A DNA stretch of 64,000 nt from Shinella zoogloeoides (GCF_033705735.1 NZ_CP131131.1:1827768-1891767), one strand, 5' to 3'. Numbered from the stretch's first letter, positions 8,905 to 18,615 are shown. The notes: generated by a model from the letters alone, not told the origin. Numbers and translations are program-made.

Positions 8905-9192
8905 ATGACCGCGCCGTTCGTTCTCAATCGGGATGTAGATGGACAGTTCCTGCTGCCGGCGGACATGCTCGCTGAACGGTTCGGCTGGCCGACGCAGACT
9001 TTTCGCGACTACATGCGCCGGGGTCTCGTCGTATCGCGCGTCGAGCGCGGCGAGGGAGAGGATGCCGGCCGGTGGCGGCTTTCGGTGCGCTGCGGAAACC
9101 GGCGCTGGCAGGCCGTGGTGGAAGCCGACGGCACGATCGGCGCACAGCACCTCGACGTCCTGTCAACTTCAGGCCCCGCGCCCCAGCGGTAG
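8905..9192 (+). CDS. DUF6522 family protein
   Basis: 95 residues, soluble, no signal peptide or cysteine motif apart from one Cys. The stretch LLPADMLAERFGWPTQTFRD and the block VSRVERGEGEDAGRWRLS match my recollection of DUF6522 proteins, small proteins of unknown function common in alphaproteobacteria near respiratory or NO genes. The gene directly follows nsrR on the same strand. Function is unknown; regulation with nsrR is an inference from spacing. Confidence 0.75.
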   Translation: MTAPFVLNRDVDGQFLLPADMLAERFGWPTQTFRDYMRRGLVVSRVERGEGEDAGRWRLSVRCGNRRWQAVVEADGTIGAQHLDVLSTSGPAPQR

Positions 9193-9233
9193 CCGGCCTC
9201 TGCGTGGAGCCGAGCACCACGCACGATGACGAC

Positions 9234-9383
9234 CTAGACGAAGATCATCACGGCCGCATAGCCGATCGCGATCAGGATCAGGCCGACGACAAGCATCGGC
9301 ACAAGGCTGCTTCCCTCGACATCTCTGCCGCTGACATTCTCGCCGGAGAACACCAGAGGCTTGCGGATTTCGTTCTGATCCAT
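9234..9383 (-). CDS. Small single-helix membrane protein, unknown function
   Basis: 49 residues. An N-terminal polar half (MDQNEIRKPLVFSGENVSG) is followed by one hydrophobic helix (VPMLVVGLILIAIGYAAVMIFV) ending at the stop. The ribosome-binding site AGGAG lies 5 bp before the ATG, codon use is like the neighbours, and the helix is too clean to be chance. It is convergent with nsrR/DUF6522. The upstream region holds the inverted repeat GGTA-N7-TACC, so it may be controlled by a nearby regulator such as NsrR. No family recognised. Confidence 0.7.
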   Translation of the reverse strand: MDQNEIRKPLVFSGENVSGRDVEGSSLVPMLVVGLILIAIGYAAVMIFV

Positions 9384-9401
9384 GACCGCTCCTATTAATG
9401 A

Positions 9402-9416
9402 GGTAAATAATATACC
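9402..9416. promoter_or_regulatory. AT-rich inverted repeat GGTAAATAATATACC upstream of the 49-residue membrane protein
   Basis: Arms GGTA and TACC separated by 7 bp, in the most AT-rich stretch of the surroundings and about 20-30 bp upstream of the start codon on the minus strand. Position suits a repressor operator over the -10 region. NsrR is the obvious candidate by proximity, but the match to known NsrR sites is not strong. Confidence 0.35.
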
Positions 9417-9694
9417 ACTTTAACATAGCCAGCGACGCGACAAAATAGCGCCGTTCGCTGCCGCGATGCGCGCTGGGAACGATGAATGGGAAATAAAGGT
9501 GAACGGTGCCAGCGGAGCGTACGGAAGGCCCGTCACGCTTGCCTCATCTGGCTCCGTGACCGGCAAGCCATGGCTTCAGCGGCGTCCGTGCGGCATTCCA
9601 TCCGCAAACGCTTCAAGCCTTGTAGAAATACCGGATGCATGTCCCACACGGCTACCGCTCGTTACGATGGCGGAAAACGTCGTGGGTGCCGCCC
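9417..9694. other. Gene-free stretch
   Basis: About 280 bp between the small membrane protein promoter and the end of the MYG1-family gene. Open frames here lack family features and ribosome-binding sites. I see no RNA gene, repeat or terminator. Confidence 0.5.
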
Positions 9695-10639
9695 TTACGT
9701 CGCGGCGAGAACCCCATCTTCCTGCACGGCGGCTTCGACCGCGATCCTCGCCATTTCAAGCGCAGCCTCCCGGGTCTTCGCCGCGGCGATGAAGCGGCCG
9801 TTGTGGCAGAAGGTTGCGCCGGCAACGCCGCAAGCCGCGGCGAGGGCCTCGCCGGTCAGGCCGGCCCAGGCCGCAGGAAGATCTGCCCGCAGCTCGAAGC
9901 CGTCGCTCGACCGCCGGATGCCTGTCAGGCACCAATCGGTATCGCGCGGATGGACGACGAAGAGAAGATGATCGGCGCCCGCCTTCACGATGGCAGGCCG
10001 GAAAGGCATTCCCATCGGCAGTTCGAGCACGCGCCCATCGCCGGCCGCGGCGATCGCCCTGAGAACGATGGCCTCGGCACGCAGTTTCGCGGCCGCCTGC
10101 CCTATGGTCGCCTCGACGAAACTGCGCGCGATCGCAAGCGCGGCGTGAAAGGCCCGGTCGTCCGCATCCGGCGCCCGGTCGTCGAAGACCGGCTTGAGCG
10201 TTTCCAGAAGGACCGGCAGGGTCAGCTTGCTCAGGGCGCCGGCCGCCGAGGAGCTGAGCGCACCGTTATCCATGAGGTCGACCGGCAGCACGAAATCGAG
10301 GTCGAAGCCCGCATGGAGGGCGTCGATATCGGAAGCGGGAATGCCGAGGTCCTTCAGGTAGTCCCGGCCAAACCGGCGCCAGATCAGCCCGAACGAGCTG
10401 AACGGCTGGCCATCGTCGCGCAGCGGCGCGCCGCGCTGGTGATGATCGAAAATCCCGGCATCCGGATCATAGGCGCCGCCGACATCATAGACGATCCTGT
10501 CCGGACCCGGCGTAATCCATTCGGGCGCCCGGCTGCGAACGAGGCGGGCAGCGGGGAACAGACGCGTCAGGATCACGCTCGACAGCAGCTCGTCCGCATG
10601 GAAGCCGCCGGAATGGGTTACGAGAAAGTCGGGGGCCAT
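9695..10639 (-). CDS. MYG1 family protein (UPF0160), putative DHH-like exonuclease/hydrolase
   Basis: 314 residues from the ATG at 10639 (MAPDFLVTHSGGFHADE); the frame is open 24 codons further upstream but the family starts here. THSGGFHADELLSSVIL and YDVGGAYDPDAGIFDHHQRG are the MYG1/UPF0160 metal-binding motifs (His, Asp and the DHH). Eukaryotic MYG1 is reported to be a 3'-5' RNA exonuclease; bacterial members are uncharacterised. It is downstream of napC on the same strand after 161 bp, so it may be read through from the nap operon, but nothing ties it to nitrate reduction. Confidence 0.85.
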   Translation of the reverse strand: MAPDFLVTHSGGFHADELLSSVILTRLFPAARLVRSRAPEWITPGPDRIVYDVGGAYDPDAGIFDHHQRGAPLRDDGQPFSSFGLIWRRFGRDYLKDLGIPASDIDALHAGFDLDFVLPVDLMDNGALSSSAAGALSKLTLPVLLETLKPVFDDRAPDADDRAFHAALAIARSFVEATIGQAAAKLRAEAIVLRAIAAAGDGRVLELPMGMPFRPAIVKAGADHLLFVVHPRDTDWCLTGIRRSSDGFELRADLPAAWAGLTGEALAAACGVAGATFCHNGRFIAAAKTREAALEMARIAVEAAVQEDGVLAAT

Positions 10640-10800
10640 GCCGGTCAACCTGTCGATGGTTCTGCGTTTCGGATCAAGGGGTCGGATACCCGTTGGCCAT
10701 CGCGGTTTCAAGGGGGCGAGCCGTCCGCATCACGGTCTTATGGAACACGTCGACGCCTTCGCCCTGCCGAGCGCAGGTTCCGCCATCTCCGAAGCGACCT

Positions 10801-11511
10801 TCAATACGTCGTCATGCCATGCGCGCTGGCGACGGCGCGGCGCAGGTCGCCAATGGCATCGTTCGAGGCGGCCGGCAGTTCCCGGCCCTCGAGGTCCTTC
10901 GGCATCTTCCAGCCGGGATCGACCCCTTCCATGTTGGGAAGCTCGTGCGCGATCCCCTTGTGGCAGTCGATACAGGTCGCCTTGCCGGTCAGCAGATATT
11001 TCGCGTGGATGTCGGCGGCGCGCTGGGTCTGCTTGGTGAAATCCATCGCGACGGCGGAATGGCAGTTGCGGCATTCAAGGCTGTCATTCGCCTTGAGGCG
11101 CGCCCATTCGTGCTTGGCAAGCTCCAGGCGCTTGTCGAGGAATTTCTCGCGCGTGTTGATCGTTCCGAAGATCTTGCCCCAGACCTCCTTGGACGCCTGC
11201 ATCTTGCGGGCGATCTTGTCGGTCCACTGGTGTGGCACATGACAATCCGGACAGGAAGCGCGCACCCCGGAGCGGTTGGTGAAGTGCACCGTGTTGGTCA
11301 GCTCCTGATAGACATTGTCCCGCATCTCGTGACAGGAGGTGCAGAACTTTTCCGTGTTGGTCAGTTCCAGCGCCGTGTTGAATGCGCCCCAGAACATGAC
11401 GCCGCCGACGAAGCCGCCGAGTGTCAGGAAGGCGAGGCTGAGCGTTGCCGCCGGCGTCGTCAAGAGGGTCCATACCCAGAGCAGGATTGCCTTGATGCGC
11501 GCCATCGTCAT
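10801..11511 (-). CDS. napC: NapC, tetraheme c-type cytochrome quinol dehydrogenase
   Basis: 236 residues. An N-terminal membrane anchor (residues about 10-45) is followed by a periplasmic domain with four CxxCH heme sites: CTSCH, CPDCH, CRNCH and CIDCH. This is the NapC/NirT pattern. It takes electrons from the quinol pool and passes them to NapB and then NapA. Its start overlaps napB by 4 bp. Last gene of the napEFDABC operon. Confidence 0.97.
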   Translation of the reverse strand: MTMARIKAILLWVWTLLTTPAATLSLAFLTLGGFVGGVMFWGAFNTALELTNTEKFCTSCHEMRDNVYQELTNTVHFTNRSGVRASCPDCHVPHQWTDKIARKMQASKEVWGKIFGTINTREKFLDKRLELAKHEWARLKANDSLECRNCHSAVAMDFTKQTQRAADIHAKYLLTGKATCIDCHKGIAHELPNMEGVDPGWKMPKDLEGRELPAASNDAIGDLRRAVASAHGMTTY

Positions 11512-11999
11512 TCACTTCCCGCCTGCGTGACACCCAGCTCGCTCATGTCCTTGAACGTGTTGCCGACGAGCGGCTTGCGGTCGGCCTGCGGCACATGGCA
11601 GGCGGTGCAGAAATAGCGGCGCGGCGAGACGTCGGCGAGCATCTGGCCCTCGCGGGTCATGTAATGGGTGATGCTGATCATCGGCGCACCGGCATCCTGC
11701 GAGAACTCGCGCTTGTGGCAGGAGAGACAGCGGTTGGCATTGACCGAGAGCTGGTAGCCGTCGATCGAATGGGGGATGATCGGCGGCTGCTCAGGATAGG
11801 CGCGCATGCGCCGGACATCGTCGATGACCCATTTCGGCAGCGGATCGGCCGGCAGGGTCTGCATCTTGTCGCCATCCGGGCCGGACAGCTGCGGCACCAT
11901 CTGCGCCATGGCGCTCGTGGCGATGACGGCTGCGCCGATGGCAGCGAAAACCCACCCTGGAGAAGGGGTCAGGCGACGGGTTCGATCTTGACTGCGCAT
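11508..11999 (-). CDS. napB: NapB, diheme cytochrome c subunit of periplasmic nitrate reductase
   Basis: 163 residues from the ATG at 11999, which lies inside the 3' end of napA (31-bp overlap); the longer open frame upstream is a shadow of napA. A signal peptide ([16 protein letters not shown]) precedes the mature protein. Two heme sites CLSCH and CTACH are present, with the conserved [17 protein letters not shown] region before the first. It shuttles electrons from NapC to the NapA catalytic subunit in the periplasm. Confidence 0.96.
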   Translation of the reverse strand: MRSQDRTRRLTPSPGWVFAAIGAAVIATSAMAQMVPQLSGPDGDKMQTLPADPLPKWVIDDVRRMRAYPEQPPIIPHSIDGYQLSVNANRCLSCHKREFSQDAGAPMISITHYMTREGQMLADVSPRRYFCTACHVPQADRKPLVGNTFKDMSELGVTQAGSE

Positions 12000-14473
12000 T
12001 TCTTGAAATCCGTCTGTTTCGAGATGGGATCGGTGGCGTCGAGCGTGACCTTGTTGATGAGCTGGCTGGCATCGAACCACGGCACGAAGATCACGCCGGG
12101 CGGCATGCGGTTGCGCCCGCGCGTCTCGACGCGCGAGCGAATCTCGCCGCGCCGCGAGACGATGCGGATCTCGGAGCCCTGGTTGAGGCCGCGCTTGCGG
12201 GCATCGTCCGCATTCATGAAGCAGCGCGCGCCGGGGAAGGCCTTGAAGAGCTCCGGCACACGCATGGTCATCGAGCCGGAATGCCAATGCTCCAGCACGC
12301 GGCCGGTGACGAGCCAGGTGTCGTATTCGTCATCCGGGGACTCGGCCGGCGGTTCGTAGGGCACGGCGATGATCGCCGCCTTGCCGTCCTTGTTGCCGTA
12401 GAACTTCACCCCTTCGCCAGGTTTCACATAAGGGTCGTAACCCTCGCGGTAGCGCCACAGCGTTTCCTTGCCGTCGACGACGGGCCAGCGCAGGCCGCGG
12501 ACCTCGTGATAGGTGTCATAGGGTGCAAGGTCATGGCCATGGCCGCGGCCGAAGGTGGCATATTCCTCGAAGAGGCCCTTCTGAATGTAGAAGCCGAAAT
12601 GCTGCGCCTCGTTGTTGTCGTGGTCCGGCTTCACCTCGTCGATGGGGAATTTCGCGACATCGCTTTCGGCATAAAGCACCTGATAGAGCGTCTTGCCCTT
12701 GTATTGGGGATTGGCGGCGAGAATCTCCACCGGCCAGACCTCGTCCGTGGTGAAGCGCTTGGAGAACTCGACGAGCTGCCAGAGATCGGAGCGAGCCTCG
12801 CCGGGCGCCTGCACGAGCTGGTGCCAGACATGGGTGCGCCGCTCGGCATTGCCATAGGCCCCTTCCTTCTCCACCCACATGGCCGCCGGCAGCACGAGGT
12901 CGGCGCTCATCGCCGTGATCGTCGGATAGGCATCCGAGACGACGATGAAATTCTCCGGATTGCGATAACCCTGATAGGTCTCGTTCGCGGTGTTGGGCCC
13001 GGCCTGGACGTTGTTGTTGACTTGCACCCAGTAGAAATTGAGCTTGCCGTCCTTCAGCATCCGGTCCTGCTCAACCGCGTGATAGCCCGGTTTTTCCGGA
13101 ATGATGCCATGCGGGATGCGCCAGATTTCCTCCGCATGCTTGCGATGCTCCGGGTTCGTCACGGTCATGTCGGCCGGCAGGCGATGGGCGAAGGTGCCGA
13201 CCTCGCGCGCCGTGCCGCAGGCGGACGGCTGGCCGGTCAGCGAGAACGGGCTGTTGCCGGGCTCGGAAATCTTGCCTGTCAGAAGATGCAGGTTGTAGAC
13301 CATCTGGTTCGCCCAGACGCCGCGCACATGCTGATTGAAGCCCATGGTCCAGAGCGACATGACCTTGCGGTCCGGGTCGGCATAGAGCTCGGCGAGCTGC
13401 TTGAGGAAGCCGGCCTCGACGCCGGTCATCTCCACGGCCTTTTCCAGCGTGTATTCGGCGACATGCGCCTTGAAGGCCTCGAAGTCGATCGCTTCGGTCC
13501 TGGTGGGATCGGCGGCATTCGCCGCCTTCGTTTCCTTCGGATCGTCGGGCCTGAGGCCGTAGCCGATATCGGTGACGCCGCGCACGAATTTCGTGTGGTT
13601 CTTGACGAAATCCTCGTTCACCCGGCCGGACTGGATGATGTGATTGGCGATGTAGTTGAGGATGACGAGGTCGGTGCCCGGCTTGAAGACCATGGGGATA
13701 TCCGCAAGGTCCATGCTGCGATGGGTGAAGGTGGAGAGCACCGCCACGCGCACATGCTCGTTGCCGAGCCTCCGGTCGGCGATGCGTGTCCAGAGGATCG
13801 GGTGCATCTCCGCCATGTTCGAGCCCCAGAGCACGAAGGCGTCGGCATGCTCGAAATCGTCATAGCAGCCCATCGGCTCGTCCATGCCGAAGGTGCGCAT
13901 GAAGGCGTAGGCGGCCGAGGCCATGCAATGGCGGGCGTTCGGATCGAGATTGTTCGAGCGGAAGCCGGCGCGCATCAGCTTGGTCGCAGCATAGCCCTCG
14001 AAGATCGTCCACTGGCCGGAGCCGAACATGCCGAGCGCGGTCGGACCCTTCTCCTTCAGCACCTTCTTGGCCTGCTCGGCCATCACGTCGAAGGCCTCTT
14101 CCCAGGTGATGGGCTCGAACTCGCCGTCCTTGGCATAGGCGCCGTTCCGCTTGCGCAGGAGCGGCGTCGTCAGGCGGTCGGCGCCGTACATGATCTTGGA
14201 AAGGAAGTACCCCTTGATGCAATTGAGGCCACGGTTGACCTCGGCCTGCATGTCGCCATGCGTGGCGACGACCTTGCCTTCCTTGACGCCCACCATGACG
14301 CCGCAGCCCGTGCCGCAGAAGCGGCAGGGCGCCTTGTCCCACTTGATCTCCAGCGCGCTCACGCCGCCCGGCACGGGCTGGGCGGCGGCGGGTAGCGCGA
14401 TGCCGGCTGCTGCTGCCGCGACACCCGCCGCCTGCGCCTTCAGGATATCACGCCGCGTCAGTTCGCTGCCCAT
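11969..14473 (-). CDS. napA: NapA, catalytic subunit of periplasmic nitrate reductase
   Basis: 834 residues. A Tat leader ([10 protein letters not shown], then an Ala-rich stretch to about residue 31) exports the folded enzyme. The [4Fe-4S] cluster ligands are C50, C53, C57 and C85, followed by K87, the conserved electron-relay lysine. C183 in NARHCMASA is the molybdenum ligand of bis-MGD. The C-terminal molybdopterin-dinucleotide domain is complete ([31 protein letters not shown]). It reduces nitrate to nitrite in the periplasm. Overlaps napD by 26 bp and napB by 31 bp, indicating coupled translation. Confidence 0.98.
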   Translation of the reverse strand: MGSELTRRDILKAQAAGVAAAAAGIALPAAAQPVPGGVSALEIKWDKAPCRFCGTGCGVMVGVKEGKVVATHGDMQAEVNRGLNCIKGYFLSKIMYGADRLTTPLLRKRNGAYAKDGEFEPITWEEAFDVMAEQAKKVLKEKGPTALGMFGSGQWTIFEGYAATKLMRAGFRSNNLDPNARHCMASAAYAFMRTFGMDEPMGCYDDFEHADAFVLWGSNMAEMHPILWTRIADRRLGNEHVRVAVLSTFTHRSMDLADIPMVFKPGTDLVILNYIANHIIQSGRVNEDFVKNHTKFVRGVTDIGYGLRPDDPKETKAANAADPTRTEAIDFEAFKAHVAEYTLEKAVEMTGVEAGFLKQLAELYADPDRKVMSLWTMGFNQHVRGVWANQMVYNLHLLTGKISEPGNSPFSLTGQPSACGTAREVGTFAHRLPADMTVTNPEHRKHAEEIWRIPHGIIPEKPGYHAVEQDRMLKDGKLNFYWVQVNNNVQAGPNTANETYQGYRNPENFIVVSDAYPTITAMSADLVLPAAMWVEKEGAYGNAERRTHVWHQLVQAPGEARSDLWQLVEFSKRFTTDEVWPVEILAANPQYKGKTLYQVLYAESDVAKFPIDEVKPDHDNNEAQHFGFYIQKGLFEEYATFGRGHGHDLAPYDTYHEVRGLRWPVVDGKETLWRYREGYDPYVKPGEGVKFYGNKDGKAAIIAVPYEPPAESPDDEYDTWLVTGRVLEHWHSGSMTMRVPELFKAFPGARCFMNADDARKRGLNQGSEIRIVSRRGEIRSRVETRGRNRMPPGVIFVPWFDASQLINKVTLDATDPISKQTDFKKCAVKIEPVA

Positions 14474-14732
14474 CAGCCTCGTCCTCTTCCGTATAGATCT
14501 GTTCGAAAACCATGTTGGCGGCGATCACGCCGTCGATGAGGGAGATGCGCATGAGCGTATCGCCGAGTACGCCGGTGCTCGGCCCTTCGATCACCACGAC
14601 GATCTTGCCCTTGTCCGCGCCGTGCACCTCGACATTCTCGAAGCCCGCAAGGGCCGCAAGGATGCTGTCGAGGCAGCCGGGCTTGGCGGCGATCACCGCG
14701 CTCGAAATGTGATGGGGCCGCGCCTCAGGCAT
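14448..14732 (-). CDS. napD: NapD, chaperone for NapA maturation
   Basis: 94 residues. Small ferredoxin-like fold protein ([38 protein letters not shown]) that binds the NapA twin-arginine leader and holds back export until the molybdenum cofactor is in place. Length and motifs match the family. The acidic C-terminal tail (TEEDEADGQ) is somewhat longer than minimal NapD. Overlaps napF by 8 bp and napA by 26 bp. Confidence 0.95.
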   Translation of the reverse strand: MPEARPHHISSAVIAAKPGCLDSILAALAGFENVEVHGADKGKIVVVIEGPSTGVLGDTLMRISLIDGVIAANMVFEQIYTEEDEADGQRTDAA

Positions 14733-15225
14733 GGATAGCCTCCGCGTTCAGCGGCACGGCTGCGACCGCACCGACGGGACAGACGGAAATGCAGGCGCCG
14801 CAGCCGGTGCAGGCGCTCGCGATAAGGTCCGGCACGAAAGGCCCGCCGCGCACCGGGCGGAAGCGGATCGCCGCCGTCGGACAGACGTCGCGACAGGCCT
14901 GACAGTCGACCCGCTGGAACGACAGGCAGGTGGCGGCAAAGGAAACGATGTGGTCGAAACGGTGAATATGGCCGGTCGTGAAGACCGGCTCGGGACAGTG
15001 CTCCGCGCAGGCGCCGCAGAAGGTGCATTCGCCGAGGGTGAAATCGAGCGCCGGCAGGCCATCGGCCAGGCTGATAATGCTGGCCGGACAATGCTCGACG
15101 CATTGGTCGCAGCCGGTGCAGGCAGCAAGCGCGTCTTCCACGATGCCCGGCGGCCGGATGCAGGCGGCTTCGCTCCGCTTCCCGCCGCTCAGGAAATCGC
15201 GTCTCGACAAGGCCTCCCGCTTCAT
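14725..15225 (-). CDS. napF: NapF, polyferredoxin accessory protein
   Basis: 166 residues with four cysteine clusters of ferredoxin type: CTGCDQCVEHCP, CTFCGACAEHCP, CQACRDVCP with an upstream Cys, and CTGCGACISVCP. An N-terminal SRRDFLSGG resembles the pseudo-Tat leader seen in NapF, which nonetheless stays cytoplasmic. NapF interacts with NapA and is thought to help iron-sulfur cluster insertion or redox activation before export. Located between napE and napD. Confidence 0.95.
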   Translation of the reverse strand: MKREALSRRDFLSGGKRSEAACIRPPGIVEDALAACTGCDQCVEHCPASIISLADGLPALDFTLGECTFCGACAEHCPEPVFTTGHIHRFDHIVSFAATCLSFQRVDCQACRDVCPTAAIRFRPVRGGPFVPDLIASACTGCGACISVCPVGAVAAVPLNAEAIHA

Positions 15226-15236
15226 CGCGACGCTCC

Positions 15237-15428
15237 TCAGTGCCCGGGCGGGCCGGGGGGCCCGTAGACGATCTGGAACATCCAGACGAGGAAGCCGTAG
15301 CCGCCGACCACCCCCACCGCGACGATGGGCCAGATGCCGAAGGCAAGAATGAAGAAAGTGATCAATTCACGGCGCCGGCTCGGCTTTCCAGCCTCCGGCG
15401 ACAGATGTTCTGTCGTGACTTCGGACAA
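15237..15428 (-). CDS. napE: NapE, small membrane component of the nap operon
   Basis: 63 residues with one membrane helix (ELITFFILAFGIWPIVAVGVVGGYGFLVWM), the typical NapE size and motif. Function is unknown and it is dispensable in some organisms. First gene of the operon; the start GTG/ATG context is preceded by CGCGGAGGAACGAGG on the coding strand. The C-terminal tail is Pro/Gly-rich (GPPGPPGH). Confidence 0.92.
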   Translation of the reverse strand: MSEVTTEHLSPEAGKPSRRRELITFFILAFGIWPIVAVGVVGGYGFLVWMFQIVYGPPGPPGH

Positions 15429-15523
15429 GCCTCGTTCCTCCGCGACAAGAGCACTGAGTAAAGTATAGCACTCGCAGGCGGAAAAGGAAGTATAATCAAT
15501 TATACGGCATCGTCTTGCTGTAA

Positions 15524-15537
15524 TTGATAAATATCAA
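15524..15537. promoter_or_regulatory. FNR/FixK-type box TTGATAAATATCAA upstream of napE
   Basis: A perfect TTGAT-N4-ATCAA palindrome whose centre lies 102 bp upstream of the napE start codon. A TATAAT hexamer on the minus strand at 15504-15499 is centred 29 bp from the box, close to the spacing of a class II FNR-activated promoter. The half-site TTGAT is the FNR/FixK form, unlike the TTGCG/TTGNN-CAA boxes of the nir/nor promoters nearby, so nap probably answers to oxygen. Confidence 0.8.
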
Positions 15538-15661
15538 CTGTCGATATATTTGCAAAAATACAACGATTGATGTTTACAGATTTACTAAATTGCCATGCAA
15601 GAGCATCACAACCGGATGTGCTTCGATAATTTTAAGCTTGATACACCCGCATCGGGGCAAT

Positions 15662-16384
15662 TCAGTCGCGCGCGCCGTCGGCGAGCGATGAAAGGCCGGG
15701 CAGATCGCGGATGAGCAGCTTCTGCCGGCCGCCCTCGACGAGGCCGCGGGACTCCCAGGCGCTCAGGATGCGCGAAACGGTGTGCAGCGTCGTGCCGGTC
15801 ATCTCGGCGATGTCCTGCCGCGAGATCGGGAAGTCGATACGCACGCCATCCGCTTCCTTCCTTCCGGCCTGCTGCGAAAGCCGCAGCACGGCATGGGCGA
15901 CGCGGCGCTCCACCTCCTGCGTCGACATCTCGCGGATGCGGGTATGGGCCTCTTCCAGCCGCTGGCCGATCGTCTGCATGGCCGTGACGGCAAGGCGGGG
16001 ATTCTGCTCGACGAAATGCGGCCAGAGGTCCGTCGGCCAGCCGAGGATCACGCTTTCCGTCGCCGCCCGCGCGGTGCCGGGATAGTCCGCCCGCTGCAGG
16101 GCCTTGGCGAAGCCGAAGAGATCGCCGGGATGGACGACGCGCACGATGATCTGCTGGCCGTCCTCCGTCACCTGCGTCACCTTGAGCCGGCCATGCAGGA
16201 GGAGGAAGAAGCTCGCCGCCTGCTGGCCCTGCTCGAAGACGGCGTCGCCCTGCGCCACGCGGCGCGCGGTCGCATGGGCGAGAAGCCTGTCGAGGTCCTC
16301 GTCGCTCATCCTCTCGAACAGGGCGAGCGAGCGGACGACGGTCCGGTCGATTTTCAAGGTCGCGTTCCTCTCGCGTGCCGTCAT
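15662..16384 (-). CDS. nnrR: NnrR/DNR-type Crp-Fnr regulator of denitrification
   Basis: 240 residues. Cyclic-nucleotide-binding-like beta roll (residues about 20-130), dimerisation helix, and winged HTH with ISRQDIAEMTGTTLHTVSR. There is no N-terminal cysteine cluster, so it is not FNR itself; it belongs with NnrR/DNR/NNR heme-type NO sensors. It would bind 14-bp TTGNN-N4-NNCAA sites, of which six are found upstream of nir, nnrS, hemN, nor and accessory genes here. It starts 49 bp after nirV on the same strand with no separate box visible, so it probably shares the nirK promoter. Overall confidence in the NnrR class is high by context. Confidence 0.88.
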   Translation of the reverse strand: MTARERNATLKIDRTVVRSLALFERMSDEDLDRLLAHATARRVAQGDAVFEQGQQAASFFLLLHGRLKVTQVTEDGQQIIVRVVHPGDLFGFAKALQRADYPGTARAATESVILGWPTDLWPHFVEQNPRLAVTAMQTIGQRLEEAHTRIREMSTQEVERRVAHAVLRLSQQAGRKEADGVRIDFPISRQDIAEMTGTTLHTVSRILSAWESRGLVEGGRQKLLIRDLPGLSSLADGARD

Positions 16385-16433
16385 CGGCGTGAAGGTTACC
16401 GGCTTCTATCACGCCTTGCCGCCCGCCGGAAGT

Positions 16434-17351
16434 TCAGAGCGGGATGCCGCGCGCCCGGAATGCGGCGAGGAGCGGCGCGTACCAGCGGGTATCCTTGACG
16501 AGCCGGAACCCCACATTGTCCGGCGGCACGCCGACGGCGCAGCCGCCGCCCTTGGGATTGCGCACGAAGGAACTCATCGCCGCGCGGTGCTTGCCGCTGG
16601 CGACATAGATGCCGCAGGAGGAGGTGTCGTTCAGCACCTCGCCCGCTTTGTCGAGATTGACGCGGCGATTGCAGGTCGTCGTCCATTCCCAGACATTTCC
16701 GGCGAAATCGGCAAGGCCGTATTCGTTCTCGCCGAAGCGGCCGAGCGGCTGGGGAACGGGATCGCGCGAGGCCTTGCGCGCCGTCTCGCGGCGATAGTCC
16801 GCCAGCCAGCGTTCCGCCGGATTGGTGCTGTCGATATCGACGCCGAGCGCATCGTCGGGGAAGCGTTCCCCGGCGGCGAAGGCGAGGTCCCGGTCGCTCG
16901 GCAGCGTCCAGATCTCGCCGGTGCGCGCGCTGAGCCAGGCGGCATAGGCGGCCGCGTCGTCATAGCTGACGCCGGTCGCGGGTGTGTCGGCGGCGTCCTT
17001 CGGGGCGAAGCCGGGCTCGGCCGCCGCGCAGGCGCCATCCGCCACGCAGCGCCCGTAATCGGCGGCCGTGACCTGGTATTTCATGATGGTGAGCGCACGG
17101 CTTGCCGTGACGGTCTTCTGCGGCCCGTCGACGGCATAGCCGGCGCGGTAGAATTCGCCGCTCTCGCGATAGGTGAAGCTGCGCGGGGCGATCTCCACCG
17201 TCAGCGGCTCGTCCAGCACATGGCCAACCGGCGCGCCGCCGACGAGGTCGGTCTTGACCGCGAGCGCCCCGGCGAGGGCGGCGAGGGCGGCGAGCAAGAG
17301 GGCGGGAAGGGTGAGCGACGTCCAGGATGTGCCCGATGTCAGTGCAGCCAT
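16434..17351 (-). CDS. nirV: NirV, formylglycine-generating-enzyme-like protein
   Basis: 305 residues. An N-terminal hydrophobic segment (about residues 12-32) is followed by an SUMF1/FGE-sulfatase domain: TIMKYQVTAADYGRCV, GVSYDDAAAYAAWLS, WTLPSDRDLAFAAG, NEYGLADFAGNVWEWT and a C-terminal NVGFRLVKD. NirV is regularly found next to nirK; its biochemical role in nitrite reduction is not established. It follows nirK after 124 bp, separated by a hairpin, and precedes nnrR. Confidence 0.9.
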   Translation of the reverse strand: MAALTSGTSWTSLTLPALLLAALAALAGALAVKTDLVGGAPVGHVLDEPLTVEIAPRSFTYRESGEFYRAGYAVDGPQKTVTASRALTIMKYQVTAADYGRCVADGACAAAEPGFAPKDAADTPATGVSYDDAAAYAAWLSARTGEIWTLPSDRDLAFAAGERFPDDALGVDIDSTNPAERWLADYRRETARKASRDPVPQPLGRFGENEYGLADFAGNVWEWTTTCNRRVNLDKAGEVLNDTSSCGIYVASGKHRAAMSSFVRNPKGGGCAVGVPPDNVGFRLVKDTRWYAPLLAAFRARGIPL

Positions 17352-17371
17352 GGTGGCCTCCTTGCACCGCG

Positions 17372-17396
17372 CCCGGACGATCGTTCGGCGTCCGGG
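17372..17396 (-). other. Hairpin between nirK and nirV
   Basis: CCCGGAC (17372-17378) pairs with GTCCGGG (17390-17396) around an 11-nt loop. No U-tract follows in either direction. It probably reduces read-through or protects the nirK message, allowing more NirK than NirV. Confidence 0.45.
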
Positions 17397-17475
17397 ACGG
17401 CGCCGATGGGGAACCGGACCGCCGGCGGCGGCCCGGAAGGATGCGCCCGCCTGAGGACGGGCGCACCGGGGAGCG

Positions 17476-18615
17476 TCAGACGCCGTTCGGCGGCGTGACC
17501 GAGGTCATCAGGTCGTCGTTCCACTCGCCCGTGACCGTGAAATGCGCGGCCGCGCCGAGCTCGAAGGCTTCGATCAGGTTGTGGTTGACATAGGCGTAGA
17601 TGCCCGGCTGCTCGAAGGTGTAGAAGGCCGCGCCCGCCGTGCCGCCCGGAATGAACCAGGTCTCCTGGTCGACATCCGGCACGTTGCGGAACTTGCCGGT
17701 CGACCAGACATAGTCGCCATGGCCGCCGATGAGGTGCGGACGGGTGTCACGGTTGGCCTGCGAATGCACGATCAGCACCTTCTCGCCCACCTCGGCCTTC
17801 AGGGCGTTCTCGCCGGTGAGGGCCCCGACCGCGCCGTTGAAGACGATGTGGCTCGGGGTCAGCGTGCGCATGACCTTCAGCGTGTCGTCATAGGCCTCGC
17901 CGACGCTGTCGTACTTCTTGTAGTTCCCCGCTTCGTCGCGAGGCACGTAGAAGTCCTGCTCGCCGACATAGTAGACGCGGTCATAGGTCAGCTCCTTGCC
18001 GTGCCCGTCCGTCAGGCCCTCGCGCGGCAGCACCATGATGGCGCCGTTCATGCCCGAGGTGACGTGCCAGGGCACCATTCCGGGAGGTGCGCAATGGTAG
18101 ACGAAGACGCCGGCCTTGGTGGCCTTGAAGCGCAGCACCGTCCGCTCGCCCGGGTTGACCACGGTCAGCGCGCCGCCGCCGAGGGCGCCGGTGGCCGAAT
18201 GGAAGTCGATATTGTGCTGCAGCTCGTTCGTCTCTGGGTTGATGAGCGTCAGTTCGACATAGTCGCCCTGGTGCACCACCATCAGCGGGCCGGGGACCGA
18301 GCCGTTGAAGGTCATGGCATGGACTTCCGTGCCCTTGTCGTCGAGGATCATCTTCTTTTCCTCGATCGTCATGGTGAATTCGTAGATCTTGGGTCCGCCT
18401 TCGGCCTTCTGGCTATGGGCGTGGACGAAGGGCGGCTTGACCAGCTCGACCTTCACCCGCTCCAGCCTGGCGATGTCGGCCGGTGCGGCCTTGCCGGCTT
18501 CCGCCGCGCCGCCCTCGGCATGCGCCATCGAGGCCGCAATGATCGGCGTCAGGACGCCCGCAAAGGCGGCTCCGCCCAGGATCGTGCGGCGAGTCATCTG
18601 AAGCTGCTCAGTCAT
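17476..18615 (-). CDS. nirK: NirK, copper-containing nitrite reductase
   Basis: 379 residues with a Tat leader ([12 protein letters not shown], cleavage near AHA). Type 1 copper ligands H134, C175, H184 and M189 and type 2 ligands H139 and H174 are readable ([23 protein letters not shown]); the third type 2 His is in [12 protein letters not shown]137 is the expected catalytic aspartate. It reduces nitrite to NO in the periplasm. Its promoter region carries an NnrR box at 18694-18707. SD AAAAGGAGATAAGGCA precedes the ATG. Confidence 0.98.
   Translation of the reverse strand: MTEQLQMTRRTILGGAAFAGVLTPIIAASMAHAEGGAAEAGKAAPADIARLERVKVELVKPPFVHAHSQKAEGGPKIYEFTMTIEEKKMILDDKGTEVHAMTFNGSVPGPLMVVHQGDYVELTLINPETNELQHNIDFHSATGALGGGALTVVNPGERTVLRFKATKAGVFVYHCAPPGMVPWHVTSGMNGAIMVLPREGLTDGHGKELTYDRVYYVGEQDFYVPRDEAGNYKKYDSVGEAYDDTLKVMRTLTPSHIVFNGAVGALTGENALKAEVGEKVLIVHSQANRDTRPHLIGGHGDYVWSTGKFRNVPDVDQETWFIPGGTAGAAFYTFEQPGIYAYVNHNLIEAFELGAAAHFTVTGEWNDDLMTSVTPPNGV

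Noticed and set aside
9466..9971. Two plus-strand open frames of 108 and 161 codons in and after the gap upstream of MYG1
   Set aside because: No SD, no recognisable motif, and they run antisense into the MYG1 gene.
12281..14395. A 704-codon plus-strand open frame opposite napA
   Set aside because: Antisense shadow of napA: composition is typical of high-GC complementary frames and the minus frame has all NapA motifs.
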